A DNA stretch of 64,000 nucleotides from Halorientalis pallida (GTDB lineage: Archaea; Halobacteriota; Halobacteria; Halobacteriales; Haloarculaceae). The first letter of the stretch is position 1; each line of letters begins with the position of its first letter. The position numbers and the translations under genes were made by a program. A model generated the notes under the pieces. It was given only the letters and a program-made list of their open reading frames with translations. It did no database searches and had not been told where the DNA came from. This document shows positions 52,958-60,985 of this stretch, piece after piece. The stretch covers positions 129,001 through 193,000 of the forward strand of contig NZ_RDFA01000002.1 of the NCBI RefSeq assembly GCF_004118325.1. The letters are read 5' to 3'.

Positions 52958-54640
52958 TTACATCATGCCGCCCATGCCACCGCCCATACCGCCCATGCCG
53001 CCGCCCATACCGCCGGGCGCGCCGCCGGGGCCGCCTTCCTCGCCGTCGCCTTCGGTGGAGAGGTCGCCGGCGGAGATGATGTCGTCGATCTTCAGGACCA
53101 GGTTCGCGGCTTCAGTGGCCGACGAGAGGGCCTGTTCCTTGGCGTGGGCCGGTTCGACGACGCCGGCCTCGTAGGTGTCCTCGACGTCGCCGGTGAAGAC
53201 GTTCAGGCCGGCGCGGGCGTCGCCGTCGTCGTGGGCGGCGCGCAGGTCGACCAGCGTGTCGATGGGATCGAGCCCGGCGTTCTCCGCGAGGACGCGGGGA
53301 ACGAGTTCCAGTGCGTCGGCGAAGGCCTCGACGGCGAGCTGTTCGCGGCCTTCGACGGAGTCGGCGTGGTCCCGCACACGGCGGGCGAGTTCGACTTCGA
53401 TTGCGCCGCCGCCGGCCAGCACGCGGCCGTCCGAGACGGTCGCGGCGACGACGTCCAGCGCGTCACTGATGCCGCGTTCGAGTTCGTCGACGACGTGTTC
53501 GGTGGAGCCGCGCAGCAGCAGCGTCACACCGTGGCTGTCGCCGCCTTCGACGTAGAACAGTTCGGCGTCGTCGTCACGGGTGAACTCACCGGTACCCAGG
53601 TCGTCGGCGTCGGCACCGTCGAGGTCGGAGACGATGTTCGCGCCCAGCACTTCGGCGAGGAACTGCATGTCGGTCTTCTTGACGCGGCGCAGGGCCAAGA
53701 TGCCCTCCTTGGCGAGGTAGTGCTGGGCCATGTCGTCGATACCCTTCTGACAGACGACCACGTCGGCCCCGCTGTCGACGATCTGATCGACTTTCGCGCG
53801 GAGCTGTTCTTCTTCCTGCTCGATGAACGACTGGAGCTGGTCGGGGCTGTCGACCGAGAGGGAGGCGTCGGCTTCCGCCTCCTCGATCTCGACGGGCTGG
53901 TCGAGCAGCATGACCGAGGCGTCCTCGAGGTCCGTGGGCATGTCCTCGTGGACGGGGTCCTTGTCGATGACCGCGCCTTCGAGGAGTTCGGAGTTACCCG
54001 CGGAGCTGCCTTCCTGGGTCTCGATGTTGAGGAATTCGAGGTCGACGACGTGGGAGCCGTCCTCGGCCTCGACGGTGACGGCCTGGACGGCCTCGTAGAT
54101 GAGCTGGCTGAGGTGTTCCTTGTTGAGTTCCGCGCCCTTGCCGGTCATGGAGGTCTCCGCGACTTTGCGGATGGTCTCCTCGTCGGTAGGGTCGACGGAC
54201 TCGGCGATCTCGTCGATCTCGGCCTGGGCGTGCTTGCTGGCGATGTCGAAACCGCGGATCATCGCCGTCGGGTGGATATCCTGGTCGAGCAGGTCCTGGG
54301 CCTGCTTGAGGAGTTCACCAGCGATGGCGACCGCGGTGGTGGTGCCGTCGCCGGCCTCGTCCTCCTGGGTCTCGGCGACTTCGACGATCATCTCGGCCGT
54401 CGGATTGTCGATGTCCATCTCCTGGAGGATGGTCACGCCGTCGTTGGTGACGGTGACGCTCCCCATCGAGGAGACGAGCATCTTGTCCATGCCCTTCGGT
54501 CCGAGTGTGGACTGTACCGACTCGGCGACCGCGCGAGCAGCCGCGATGTTGTGTTCCTGAGCGTCCTTGTCTTTCATCCGCTGGGCGTCCTCGCCCATGA
54601 TGACCATCGGCTGACCGCGCATTCGCTGCTGCTGGCTCAT
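52958..54640 (-). CDS. ths: Thermosome (group II chaperonin) subunit
   Basis: The product has 560 residues from ATG 54640. Equatorial and ATP-binding motifs: NIAAARAVAESVQSTLGPKG, SVTVTNDGVTILQEMDI, and DEAGDGTTTAVAIAGELL. The apical domain and the C-terminal equatorial motif VLAGGGAIEVELARRVR follow. The last 30 residues are a Gly-Gly-Met repeat, usual in haloarchaeal subunits. It folds proteins in an ATP-dependent double ring. The intact ATPase elements suggest an active subunit. Heat-shock control is likely from the promoter context. Confidence 0.97.
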   Translation of the reverse strand: MSQQQRMRGQPMVIMGEDAQRMKDKDAQEHNIAAARAVAESVQSTLGPKGMDKMLVSSMGSVTVTNDGVTILQEMDIDNPTAEMIVEVAETQEDEAGDGTTTAVAIAGELLKQAQDLLDQDIHPTAMIRGFDIASKHAQAEIDEIAESVDPTDEETIRKVAETSMTGKGAELNKEHLSQLIYEAVQAVTVEAEDGSHVVDLEFLNIETQEGSSAGNSELLEGAVIDKDPVHEDMPTDLEDASVMLLDQPVEIEEAEADASLSVDSPDQLQSFIEQEEEQLRAKVDQIVDSGADVVVCQKGIDDMAQHYLAKEGILALRRVKKTDMQFLAEVLGANIVSDLDGADADDLGTGEFTRDDDAELFYVEGGDSHGVTLLLRGSTEHVVDELERGISDALDVVAATVSDGRVLAGGGAIEVELARRVRDHADSVEGREQLAVEAFADALELVPRVLAENAGLDPIDTLVDLRAAHDDGDARAGLNVFTGDVEDTYEAGVVEPAHAKEQALSSATEAANLVLKIDDIISAGDLSTEGDGEEGGPGGAPGGMGGGMGGMGGGMGGMM

Positions 54641-54685
54641 AATCAATCGAATGATTGAAAGTGCTTCTATAAAAACCTGTCGTCC
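54641..54685 (-). promoter_or_regulatory. Thermosome gene promoter
   Basis: On the minus strand the sequence GGTTTTTATAGAAG (54664-54677) contains a strong TATA box, about 25-35 bp before the ATG 54640, with an A+T-rich stretch between. This fits a heat-inducible haloarchaeal cct/ths promoter with a very short 5' leader. An inverted CAATCATTCGATTG-like element lies between the TATA and the ATG. Confidence 0.6.
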
Positions 54686-54826
54686 ACGAGCCGAGCGAGT
54701 AACTGTGGGAAGCTACGGTTCGAGCCGTATAACCGGCCGCATGCGACGGGTTTCGGTCGTCCGTGTGTCGGGTTTGCACACTCTCGGTCGTCGACCGGAA
54801 TCCGAAATCGAGACCTGTTTAAGTAT

Positions 54827-55699
54827 TCAGTCGGCAAAGGCGAGGATTCGGTCGGCGACGGCGTCGGGGCGTTCGGCGTGCAGGAAGTGGCCGGCGTTGT
54901 GCAGGATCTCCAGGTCGGCGCGGGCGTCGAAGCAGTCGGTGACGCCCTCGAAGAGATCGGCCCCGATACAGCCGTCGTGCGCGCCCGCGAACACGAGCGT
55001 GGGCACCTCAATCCCGGCGATCTCCTGTTCGGACCGGCGACGCGGGAGGAACATGTCGAAGAAGTCCCGGTAGTACCGCAGGGCGGCCTCGACGGTCTCA
55101 CCGGTGCGGAAGGTATCTTTCACGGTTTCGAGGTGGTCGTCGTCGTAGTTCCAGTCCGGGCTCCAGAGTTGCCAGAGCCGTTCGATCAGCGCGAAGTCGT
55201 TGGCGCGCACGATCTCCTCGCCGTGGCCCGGGACCTGGAACTGGTTCATATACCAGCTCCGCGTGGCCTGGGTGGCGTAGTCGTCGAGCTGCGACCAGAA
55301 GTTCGGCGGGATGGCCATCGAGACGCAGGTCCCCAGCCCGCGACCGCCGGCGACCGCCGCCGTCGTGACGGCCATCCCACCCCAGTCGTGGCCCACCACG
55401 AGGGGCTCGGGATCGTCGAGTTCGCCGGTCAGCGCGAACACGTCCGAGGCGAGCAACATCGGCGAGTAATTGCCCGGTTCGGTCGGCGGGCGCTCGGTCT
55501 CGCCGTAGCCCCGCATGTACGGGGCGTAGCAGGTGTACCCCGCGTCGGCGAGTCGTTCCATCAGCGGCACGAACGTCTGCGGGGCGTCCGGGAAGCCGTG
55601 CAAGAGCAGGGCGTCGCGGTCCCCGTCCCCACAGGAAAGCGCCGCGAACTCCAGTCCAGTGGTGTCGAGCGTCGTCTCCGTGACTGTTGGCGTCGACAT
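54827..55699 (-). CDS. Alpha/beta hydrolase, epoxide-hydrolase-like
   Basis: The product has 290 residues. Features: LLLHGFPDAPQTFVPLMERL (HG-P motif and oxyanion), VVGHDWGGMAVTTAA where the nucleophile elbow is G-H-D-W-G-G, so the nucleophile is Asp as in epoxide hydrolases and haloalkane dehalogenases, and HNAGHFLHAERPDAVADRI with the catalytic His. A cap domain with RYYRDFFDMFLPR lies between. It probably hydrolyses epoxides or esters; substrate unknown. Confidence 0.92.
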   Translation of the reverse strand: MSTPTVTETTLDTTGLEFAALSCGDGDRDALLLHGFPDAPQTFVPLMERLADAGYTCYAPYMRGYGETERPPTEPGNYSPMLLASDVFALTGELDDPEPLVVGHDWGGMAVTTAAVAGGRGLGTCVSMAIPPNFWSQLDDYATQATRSWYMNQFQVPGHGEEIVRANDFALIERLWQLWSPDWNYDDDHLETVKDTFRTGETVEAALRYYRDFFDMFLPRRRSEQEIAGIEVPTLVFAGAHDGCIGADLFEGVTDCFDARADLEILHNAGHFLHAERPDAVADRILAFAD

Positions 55700-55754
55700 G
55701 TGTCAGGTCACACCACCGGCCCGGATTCGACTGTCCCCCGAGACGTGAGGGCGT

Positions 55755-56147
55755 TTATACAGGTTCGCGCCAGTTCACCGTGACCGTCCCGACGACGAAC
55801 TCGTCGTGGCTGTCGGGGCCGCGGCGGATGCGGAGGGTGTTCTCGCCCTCGCGGAGGTCGGGGACCTGGATCGTCGTCATCCAGTACTGCCAGCCGTCGC
55901 CGGGCGGCACGTCGAACCCCGAGAGCGCCCGGTCGTTCACGACGACTTCGTGGCCGTACGCGTCGACCCCGTAGGCCTGGAGTTCGAGATACGCGTCGGT
56001 AGCCTCGCCGGTCGGGACCCGAAACGTCCGCTCGGAGGAGCAGTCGCCGACGAACTCGGCCCACGGCACGTCCAGCGCCTCGGGATTCTCTCCCAGGTGC
56101 TCTCGCACTTCCAGCATGCGGTAGTCGGCCCGGTACTGTTCGCTCAT
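55755..56147 (-). CDS. Beta-sandwich protein, unknown
   Basis: The product has 130 residues, without a signal peptide. Strand-rich, with PTGEATDAYLELQAYGVDAY, VNDRALSGFDVPPGDGWQYW and REGENTLRIRRGPDSHDEFV, a pattern of a jelly-roll or galactose-binding-like domain (the last strand is of the type NTLxIRR). No catalytic motif. Between it and the hydrolase gene is only 55 bp on the same strand. Role unknown. Confidence 0.7.
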   Translation of the reverse strand: MSEQYRADYRMLEVREHLGENPEALDVPWAEFVGDCSSERTFRVPTGEATDAYLELQAYGVDAYGHEVVVNDRALSGFDVPPGDGWQYWMTTIQVPDLREGENTLRIRRGPDSHDEFVVGTVTVNWREPV

Positions 56148-56189
56148 ACTCGTTCGTGATCGTCAGGCTACAAGAAAGCGGGTGGTCCG

Positions 56190-57020
56190 TCAGCGCGCGC
56201 CGCGGTCGAAGTCGACGTTCTCGAACTCGGGCGGGCGCTTGCCCTCGGTCGCGTAGACGTACAGCGCGGTCTTGGCGATGGCACCGAGCGCCGTCGAGAG
56301 GAGCGCGGCCCCGAGGATGACGACGGCGGCGATCCCGGCAGCGGCGAAGAAGCCAGCGCCGCCACTGAACCCGCCGAGTCCGATGAAGACGACGGCGGCG
56401 ATGAGCAGTCCGACCAGCACGAACAGGATCGATACCAGGCCGACACCGAAGTTGGCACCGGCGGTCTCGCCCCAGGTGTTCTTGAACGTCTGACCGCTCC
56501 GTTTGAACATCTCCAGCGGCCCGACGTCCTCGAAGACGATCACCGGGATGATGAAGTAGGTGATGATCGACCAGGCGACGCTGACGACCAGCGCGACGAT
56601 GCTGCTGACGATGCTGTCGTCGCTCTCGATGGCCCGGAGCAGCATCCCCACGGTCGCCGAGATGACCGCCCAGACGAACAGCGGCGTCTTGTGTCTCCAG
56701 GCGGCCTGCAGTCCGGACTTGACAGAGGGCTCACGCCCCTCGAAACTCTCGCGGGCGCTGTACACCAGTCCGGCGTTGAAAAACGAGGCGATGAAGGCCG
56801 TCCCCAGGTAGAACGCGAAGAGGACGACGAACGCCATCGTTCCCTCGAACAGGTTCAGCACGTACGATCCACCGAACAGCAGGGCGATGAACAACAACCC
56901 TGCGATCCCACTGATCACCGGAAAGAGGGTCAGTTCCGGCTGCTTGCGGAGGACGCGGAGGCTGTCCATCGACAGGTTCCAGCCCATCTTCAGGCGGCTA
57001 AATATCCCCATACCACTCAT
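56190..57020 (-). CDS. DUF6159-like six-TM membrane protein
   Basis: The product has 276 residues; ATGs at 57020 and 57011 both fit. N-terminal amphipathic segment FSRLKMGWNLSMDSLRVLRK precedes six TM helices (about 30-52, 62-82, 107-127, 137-160, 185-205 and 215-245). The pattern of W-S-L-DSLRVLRKxP at the start is typical of DUF6159. A loop with RSGQTFKNTWGETAGANFGV lies between the TMs. Function unknown, membrane protein of housekeeping type. Confidence 0.82.
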   Translation of the reverse strand: MSGMGIFSRLKMGWNLSMDSLRVLRKQPELTLFPVISGIAGLLFIALLFGGSYVLNLFEGTMAFVVLFAFYLGTAFIASFFNAGLVYSARESFEGREPSVKSGLQAAWRHKTPLFVWAVISATVGMLLRAIESDDSIVSSIVALVVSVAWSIITYFIIPVIVFEDVGPLEMFKRSGQTFKNTWGETAGANFGVGLVSILFVLVGLLIAAVVFIGLGGFSGGAGFFAAAGIAAVVILGAALLSTALGAIAKTALYVYATEGKRPPEFENVDFDRGAR

Positions 57021-57470
57021 TTCATCGAGAAATCATATATCTGTTTTGGGTTCGCGCGTGGTGGATGTTCGACCGCTGTCGCGACTGTCGCGACTCCACA
57101 CGCCAGCATCGCGGCCGGGCCGGGTCGCGGCAGCGGCGTGGTCTCACGATGACGGATCGTTCCGGGAGCGTCCGACGGGCCGTGGCGAAGGCTTGAACGC
57201 GTTGATTCTTCGGTCTTGGCGGCGCTACGGTCGTCAGAGATTCGAGCGAAGTGGGCCTGAGTTCGTGAATCGGGAGTGGGAAGCCACCCCGCAGTCTCGG
57301 ATTCGGTTCCACCCCGCCTGACCTACTCACGACGGACGCGGGCGTCTCAAACGGGCAGAAATTCGGGGACCGGCACCGGACCGGACGAACAACTTCGACG
57401 AGGACGGGACCACGGACCGTTGTCTCGAGGGTGTAAATACCATTCAAACATAAATATTATTCGAAAAGAC
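57021..57470. other. 450-bp intergenic region with promoter of the peptide gene
   Basis: An open frame exists on the minus strand but reads as Arg/Pro/Ser-rich text without protein character, so I do not call it. Near 57441-57465 is an A+T-rich block (caaacataaatattattcg), located 10-30 bp before the ATG of the peptide gene at 57471. Base composition falls sharply at this point relative to the upstream DNA. Confidence 0.5.
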
Positions 57471-57806
57471 ATGAGTAAACGAATTGCAAACGAATATGTT
57501 GGACGCATGGAATATGAAAGTCCACTATCGGGAATCGAATTGACAGACGGCAGGATGTTGCTCGTACTGACGCTGGCCGGAGGGGCAATTCTTCTGTTCA
57601 GTGCGTTGCAGAGCCCCGCCGTCGGTCAGTTCTGGGCCGGCGTGGGCACGCAGTGTGACTCCATCGAGTGTGCCGCAGCGGTGGGCGCGGCAGGAGGTAT
57701 CCAGTCAGGCGTTTGGGGCGGTGCTGTCGGATCGGTCGTCGGTCCGGCTGGCTCGGCGACCGGGTTCGCCGCTGGTGTCGCTACTGGTACCGCAGTCTCG
57801 ATGTGA
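57471..57806 (+). CDS. Glycine-zipper peptide precursor, bacteriocin-like
   Basis: The product has 111 residues from ATG 57471. Residues 1-28 are a hydrophilic acidic leader; 29-46 are a hydrophobic segment (MLLVLTLAGGAILLFSAL); 50-111 are a Gly/Ala/Val-rich core with two Cys at about 62 and 67 and several GxxxG patterns, for example AGGIQSGVWGGAVGSVVG and GSATGFAAGVATGTA. This is the composition of class II/IIb and some circular bacteriocin precursors, though no double-glycine cleavage site can be assigned with certainty. It lies convergent to SpoIIM (DUF95). Function inferred, not shown. Confidence 0.65.
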   Translation: MSKRIANEYVGRMEYESPLSGIELTDGRMLLVLTLAGGAILLFSALQSPAVGQFWAGVGTQCDSIECAAAVGAAGGIQSGVWGGAVGSVVGPAGSATGFAAGVATGTAVSM

Positions 57807-57990
57807 TCAAAGAACACCGTTTTTTGCGGGGAGAACCGGAGATCCGCCGGGCGTCTCGGGACTGTCTGTAGGAACGATGTCCCGTCGTGGAGGGTAACCG
57901 CTCGAGGTCGTCGTGACGACTTCACAGTGTCGGCGTTCGATGAACACGCGTCCGAACCGGGGACCGATCCGTCGGGCAGGTGCATGGAGA

Positions 57991-58560
57991 TCACAGCGAG
58001 AGAGTCACGAACCACTCGATGAAAATAGAGACGAGGACGAGAGAGATTGAAATCGACGTCAAGACGCCAAAGTCGACCAGATACACCCGTTCGTAGAGTG
58101 TGTCGCGCCACCCGAACAGATAGGTGAGAAGCATCTCGGGCAGTTTGAACCCTGCAGCGCCAGCCAGGAGGTATCCCGGTATCTCGAGTATCGAGTGTGG
58201 GACGACCAGGACGAGCACTCGAGTCAAGGGAATCGACTCCGTACTCGCGTTCAGGATGGTCCCGCCGAGGAGTCCGTTCATAAAGAGGACAGCGGTCGTT
58301 AGGCTGCCGAAAACGAAGCCCCCACCGACGAGCATGAGCGTGACGAGCAGGTTATTTACGAACAGGTTGGACAGTTCGAGGTCGGGTATGGCGAATTGCC
58401 CCGTGGAGCCCGCAGGACGGGGCCCAAACGCGTCCAGGGCGACACTGATGCCACCGAGAACGAATCCGGAGAAGAATATCACCGCCGCGAGCCCGATGTG
58501 CCGGCGACTCCGCCGAACGGAGTGTGCGATAGGTGCCAGTGCGTATCGATACACGCTCAC
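57991..58560 (-). CDS. SpoIIM/DUF95-family membrane protein
   Basis: The product has 189 residues from GTG 58560, which overlaps the preceding stop as GTGA. Five TM segments. DUF95 pattern: FVNNLLVTLMLVGGGFVFGS, then TTAVLFMNGLLGGTILNAST, and VPHSILEIPGYLLAGAAGFK, which matches the conserved P-H-x-x-x-E-x-P element. DUF95 proteins occur in sporulating bacteria and in circular-bacteriocin clusters, where they are thought to aid maturation or export. The open frame upstream of 58560 reads into the neighbouring gene and is not coding. Confidence 0.88.
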   Translation of the reverse strand: MSVYRYALAPIAHSVRRSRRHIGLAAVIFFSGFVLGGISVALDAFGPRPAGSTGQFAIPDLELSNLFVNNLLVTLMLVGGGFVFGSLTTAVLFMNGLLGGTILNASTESIPLTRVLVLVVPHSILEIPGYLLAGAAGFKLPEMLLTYLFGWRDTLYERVYLVDFGVLTSISISLVLVSIFIEWFVTLSL

Positions 58561-58934
58561 AGATGATTGCGTAATTTGGGACTGCCAACCAGGGTGGCCG
58601 CTACCAGTCCGAGGCCGAACGCGAACGACGGAGCCGCAAACCCGAGAGATTGAGAGAATGCGATTATCACGGCAGTCGGCAGAGCGAGGACGATGCTCGC
58701 GGCGAGAACGAACCGCCGATCTGGATTCGCAACCGTACTCGTGTACCAAACGATCCCGCCCAGGGTGAGTCCCCATATCAAGCCAAGGCCAGCCAGTTGC
58801 ATTCTCGACGAGCCACTCAGCCTCGACCAACTCAAGCCAACGAGCGCGACCCCGGACGTGATGAGCGTCAGAAACAGTGCGAAAGGCAACAGATTGCGGT
58901 CGCCTGATTCGACCCCCGTCGCTGACTGAGGCAT
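58557..58934 (-). CDS. Four-TM membrane protein in SpoIIM operon
   Basis: The product has 125 residues with hydrophobic segments at about 16-34, 47-64, 75-92 and 98-116. It is cotranslated with SpoIIM (GTGA overlap). No family is recognised. In bacterial bacteriocin loci a small membrane protein near DUF95 often confers immunity, so that role is possible here. A TATA-like TTTATACAATT (58953-58963 on the minus strand) lies 20-30 bp before the ATG. Confidence 0.75.
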   Translation of the reverse strand: MPQSATGVESGDRNLLPFALFLTLITSGVALVGLSWSRLSGSSRMQLAGLGLIWGLTLGGIVWYTSTVANPDRRFVLAASIVLALPTAVIIAFSQSLGFAAPSFAFGLGLVAATLVGSPKLRNHL

Positions 58935-58966
58935 GTTTCATTCAATGATACAATTGTATAAATGGT
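58935..58966 (-). promoter_or_regulatory. Promoter of the 58557-58934 and SpoIIM pair
   Basis: Minus strand: CCATTTATACAATTGTATCA (58947-58966) contains a TATA-box, 20-30 bp before the ATG at 58934. It is a strong TATA in an otherwise GC-rich region, and shows an internal palindrome ATACAATTGTAT that might be a control site. Confidence 0.6.
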
Positions 58967-59061
58967 TTTGGTCGAAAAATAGGACTGGCCACCGGATCGG
59001 GCGACGGTGTGCAGAGAGATATTCCACTGCTTTTGAGCAGACACTACTCGACTGTCGTACG

Positions 59062-59679
59062 TCACAGTAACGGGCGGATGGTCCAGAGCACGGAGACGAC
59101 AAACGGTATCGAGATCGTGTAGACGGACGCTCGCGGCGACAGACCCCGGGCCTGTTTGACCGCGAAGACCCAAAGGAACGCCTGCCAGGTGACGATGGCC
59201 ACACCGATGGTCGTTAGTACCAGTTGCATCGTCGGTGGGACCGATCGAATCGAGTCAATTACAGCTGTCCTGGACACCTCGTCGACTCCCCCGACTCGCT
59301 GATAGGTTATCAGTAGCGAACAGACACCCCCGACGATGGTTGGAACGAACGACCACCCGACGAGACGCATGAGGTCGCGGAAACCACCCGCTCCACCGAA
59401 CCAGCGCGAGACGAAATAAAGTACACTGGAGTACATGAACCAGAAGAATACGATCGTGAACACGCTTATTATCGTATTTACGATCGTACTGACGACGAGG
59501 ATGAGCGATACTGACGGGGATGTGGCTGTAAGCAGTTTGGAGAGAACGACTAGATTGTTGCTGCCGACAGCGATGCCAGACAGAACCACCACGAGGGCTG
59601 GCCAGATGCGGAGTTTGTTCGCCTCCACCCGGTCTTCGAAGAACCGGTCGGGGTTCAGGAAGAGAGTGTTGTACTTCAT
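59062..59679 (-). CDS. Yip1-like membrane protein
   Basis: The product has 205 residues, five TM segments. Yip1 pattern: N-terminal NPDRFFEDRVEANKLRIWPA, then long TM helices, and MRLVGWSFVPTIVGGVCSLL, followed by C-terminal TM with FLWVFAVKQARGLS. Yip1-like proteins in archaea are often next to ABC permeases and surface proteins. In this cluster it sits between the SpoIIM pair and the MacB-like permease on the same strand. Role probably in membrane organisation or export. Confidence 0.85.
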   Translation of the reverse strand: MKYNTLFLNPDRFFEDRVEANKLRIWPALVVVLSGIAVGSNNLVVLSKLLTATSPSVSLILVVSTIVNTIISVFTIVFFWFMYSSVLYFVSRWFGGAGGFRDLMRLVGWSFVPTIVGGVCSLLITYQRVGGVDEVSRTAVIDSIRSVPPTMQLVLTTIGVAIVTWQAFLWVFAVKQARGLSPRASVYTISIPFVVSVLWTIRPLL

Positions 59680-59773
59680 TTATTATTTCATTTCTTAATC
59701 CAATTTCAAAAACCTGTTGTTGAAAGATACTTCTGCGGCGGCTGACTCGAACGAGTCGGCGAGACGCTCAGTT

Positions 59774-60901
59774 TCAACCCTGGATTGCGTCGACCGGGCG
59801 CTCGTTTGCGGCCTTCCAAGCGGGATACAGACCGCTCACGATGCTGGTACCGATCCCGAAGGCTGCGCCGAGGGTGCGATTCCAGGCGACGTACGGTGCC
59901 AGCATCGCTGTCGCGTCGTCGAGAGCGACGAACGCGATGGTCGTCCCGATTCCGAAACTCAGGACGACGCCGATGAGACTCCCACCGATACCCAACAGGA
60001 GTGCCTCGGCGAGCACGATCCGGAGGACATGTCGTTTCTGGTAGCCAACGGCTCTGAGAACACCGATCTCCTCGCGGCGTTCGATGGTACTCATCAACAT
60101 TACGTTGAGGATGCTCACGCCGGCGACCACCAGCGAGATGGCGCCGAGTCCCATCAAAAACGCGTTCAGGAATCCGAAGAACTGGTCGATCCGCTCGGTG
60201 AACGACGACAGCGCCTGTACGTCGACGACGCGGTTTCGGCGGGTGTTGAGGGAGGCGTTGATTTCAGTGGCGGTCTCGTTGGCTTGGGCACTGGAGTCTG
60301 CGATCACGACCACCTGGGAGTACTCGTTGTGATTTTCCCGAGGGAGGATGACGGCGTTTTGCGGCGAGATCGGGCTGAAGGCACTCCCGCTGCCTTTCAC
60401 CAGCGCCCGAACTCGATACGACGTGCCGTTGACCGTGATGGTGTTCCCGGGTTCGAGATCGAGTTTCCGCCCGAGTTCGGTTCCGACGAGCGCACCGCCG
60501 CGAAGTGGTTCGGGGATCTGTCCGTCCGCCGCTTCGTAGCTCGGCGGTGGATCGCCGAAGTAGTGGACCTGTACCCGCTTCGTTTCGGTGCCGAAGGTTC
60601 CTTCCCGAACGGCGCTGGCGACTGGGACGACCACGCTATCCCGGGCGACGCGCTCGATGTCGGTCAGCTGTCGCGCCGAGAGAGAACGCGTGTCGGTCCC
60701 CTCCGCCGGCGTGACGACGACCTGGTTCCCGATGTCGCCGAGACTCCGTGTCGCCTGATCGCGAAGCGTCGCCCCGAGGATGCCCAGCGACGCGACGGCG
60801 ACGACACCGATGACGATCGTGACGGCCGCCAAAAGTGCCCGAACCTTGGTCCGCGAGAGGTTCCGCCACGCGATCTGGACCGACGGCAGAAAGCGTCTCA
60901 C
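59774..60901 (-). CDS. MacB/FtsX-type ABC transporter permease
   Basis: The product has 375 residues from GTG 60901. N-terminal cytoplasmic stretch QIAWRNLSRTKVRALLAAVT is a MacB signature; TM1, a large periplasmic-type domain (about 45-260), then three TM segments and LRAVGYQKRHVLRIVLAEAL, the classic coupling-helix region of FtsX/MacB permeases. No ATPase gene is found beside it in this window. It normally works with an ATPase to move lipoproteins, peptides or signals across the membrane. Sits 94 bp from the Yip1 gene. Confidence 0.92.
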   Translation of the reverse strand: MRRFLPSVQIAWRNLSRTKVRALLAAVTIVIGVVAVASLGILGATLRDQATRSLGDIGNQVVVTPAEGTDTRSLSARQLTDIERVARDSVVVPVASAVREGTFGTETKRVQVHYFGDPPPSYEAADGQIPEPLRGGALVGTELGRKLDLEPGNTITVNGTSYRVRALVKGSGSAFSPISPQNAVILPRENHNEYSQVVVIADSSAQANETATEINASLNTRRNRVVDVQALSSFTERIDQFFGFLNAFLMGLGAISLVVAGVSILNVMLMSTIERREEIGVLRAVGYQKRHVLRIVLAEALLLGIGGSLIGVVLSFGIGTTIAFVALDDATAMLAPYVAWNRTLGAAFGIGTSIVSGLYPAWKAANERPVDAIQG

Positions 60902-60985
60902 GGTGGAATCACCGGCCCACGACCGGCCCCGATGCCACGCCTACGATCGTCCACTGTTCCGCCGCCGACGACGGCAGTATGGGGC

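Noticed and set aside
57022-57447. Minus-strand open frame of 141 codons upstream of the peptide gene
   Set aside because: It has Arg/Pro/Ser-rich composition, no motif, and lies across the promoter of 57471-57806.
57471-57806. Halocin C8-type peptide
   Set aside because: The C8 core is rich in Cys (about ten); this peptide has only two in the core.
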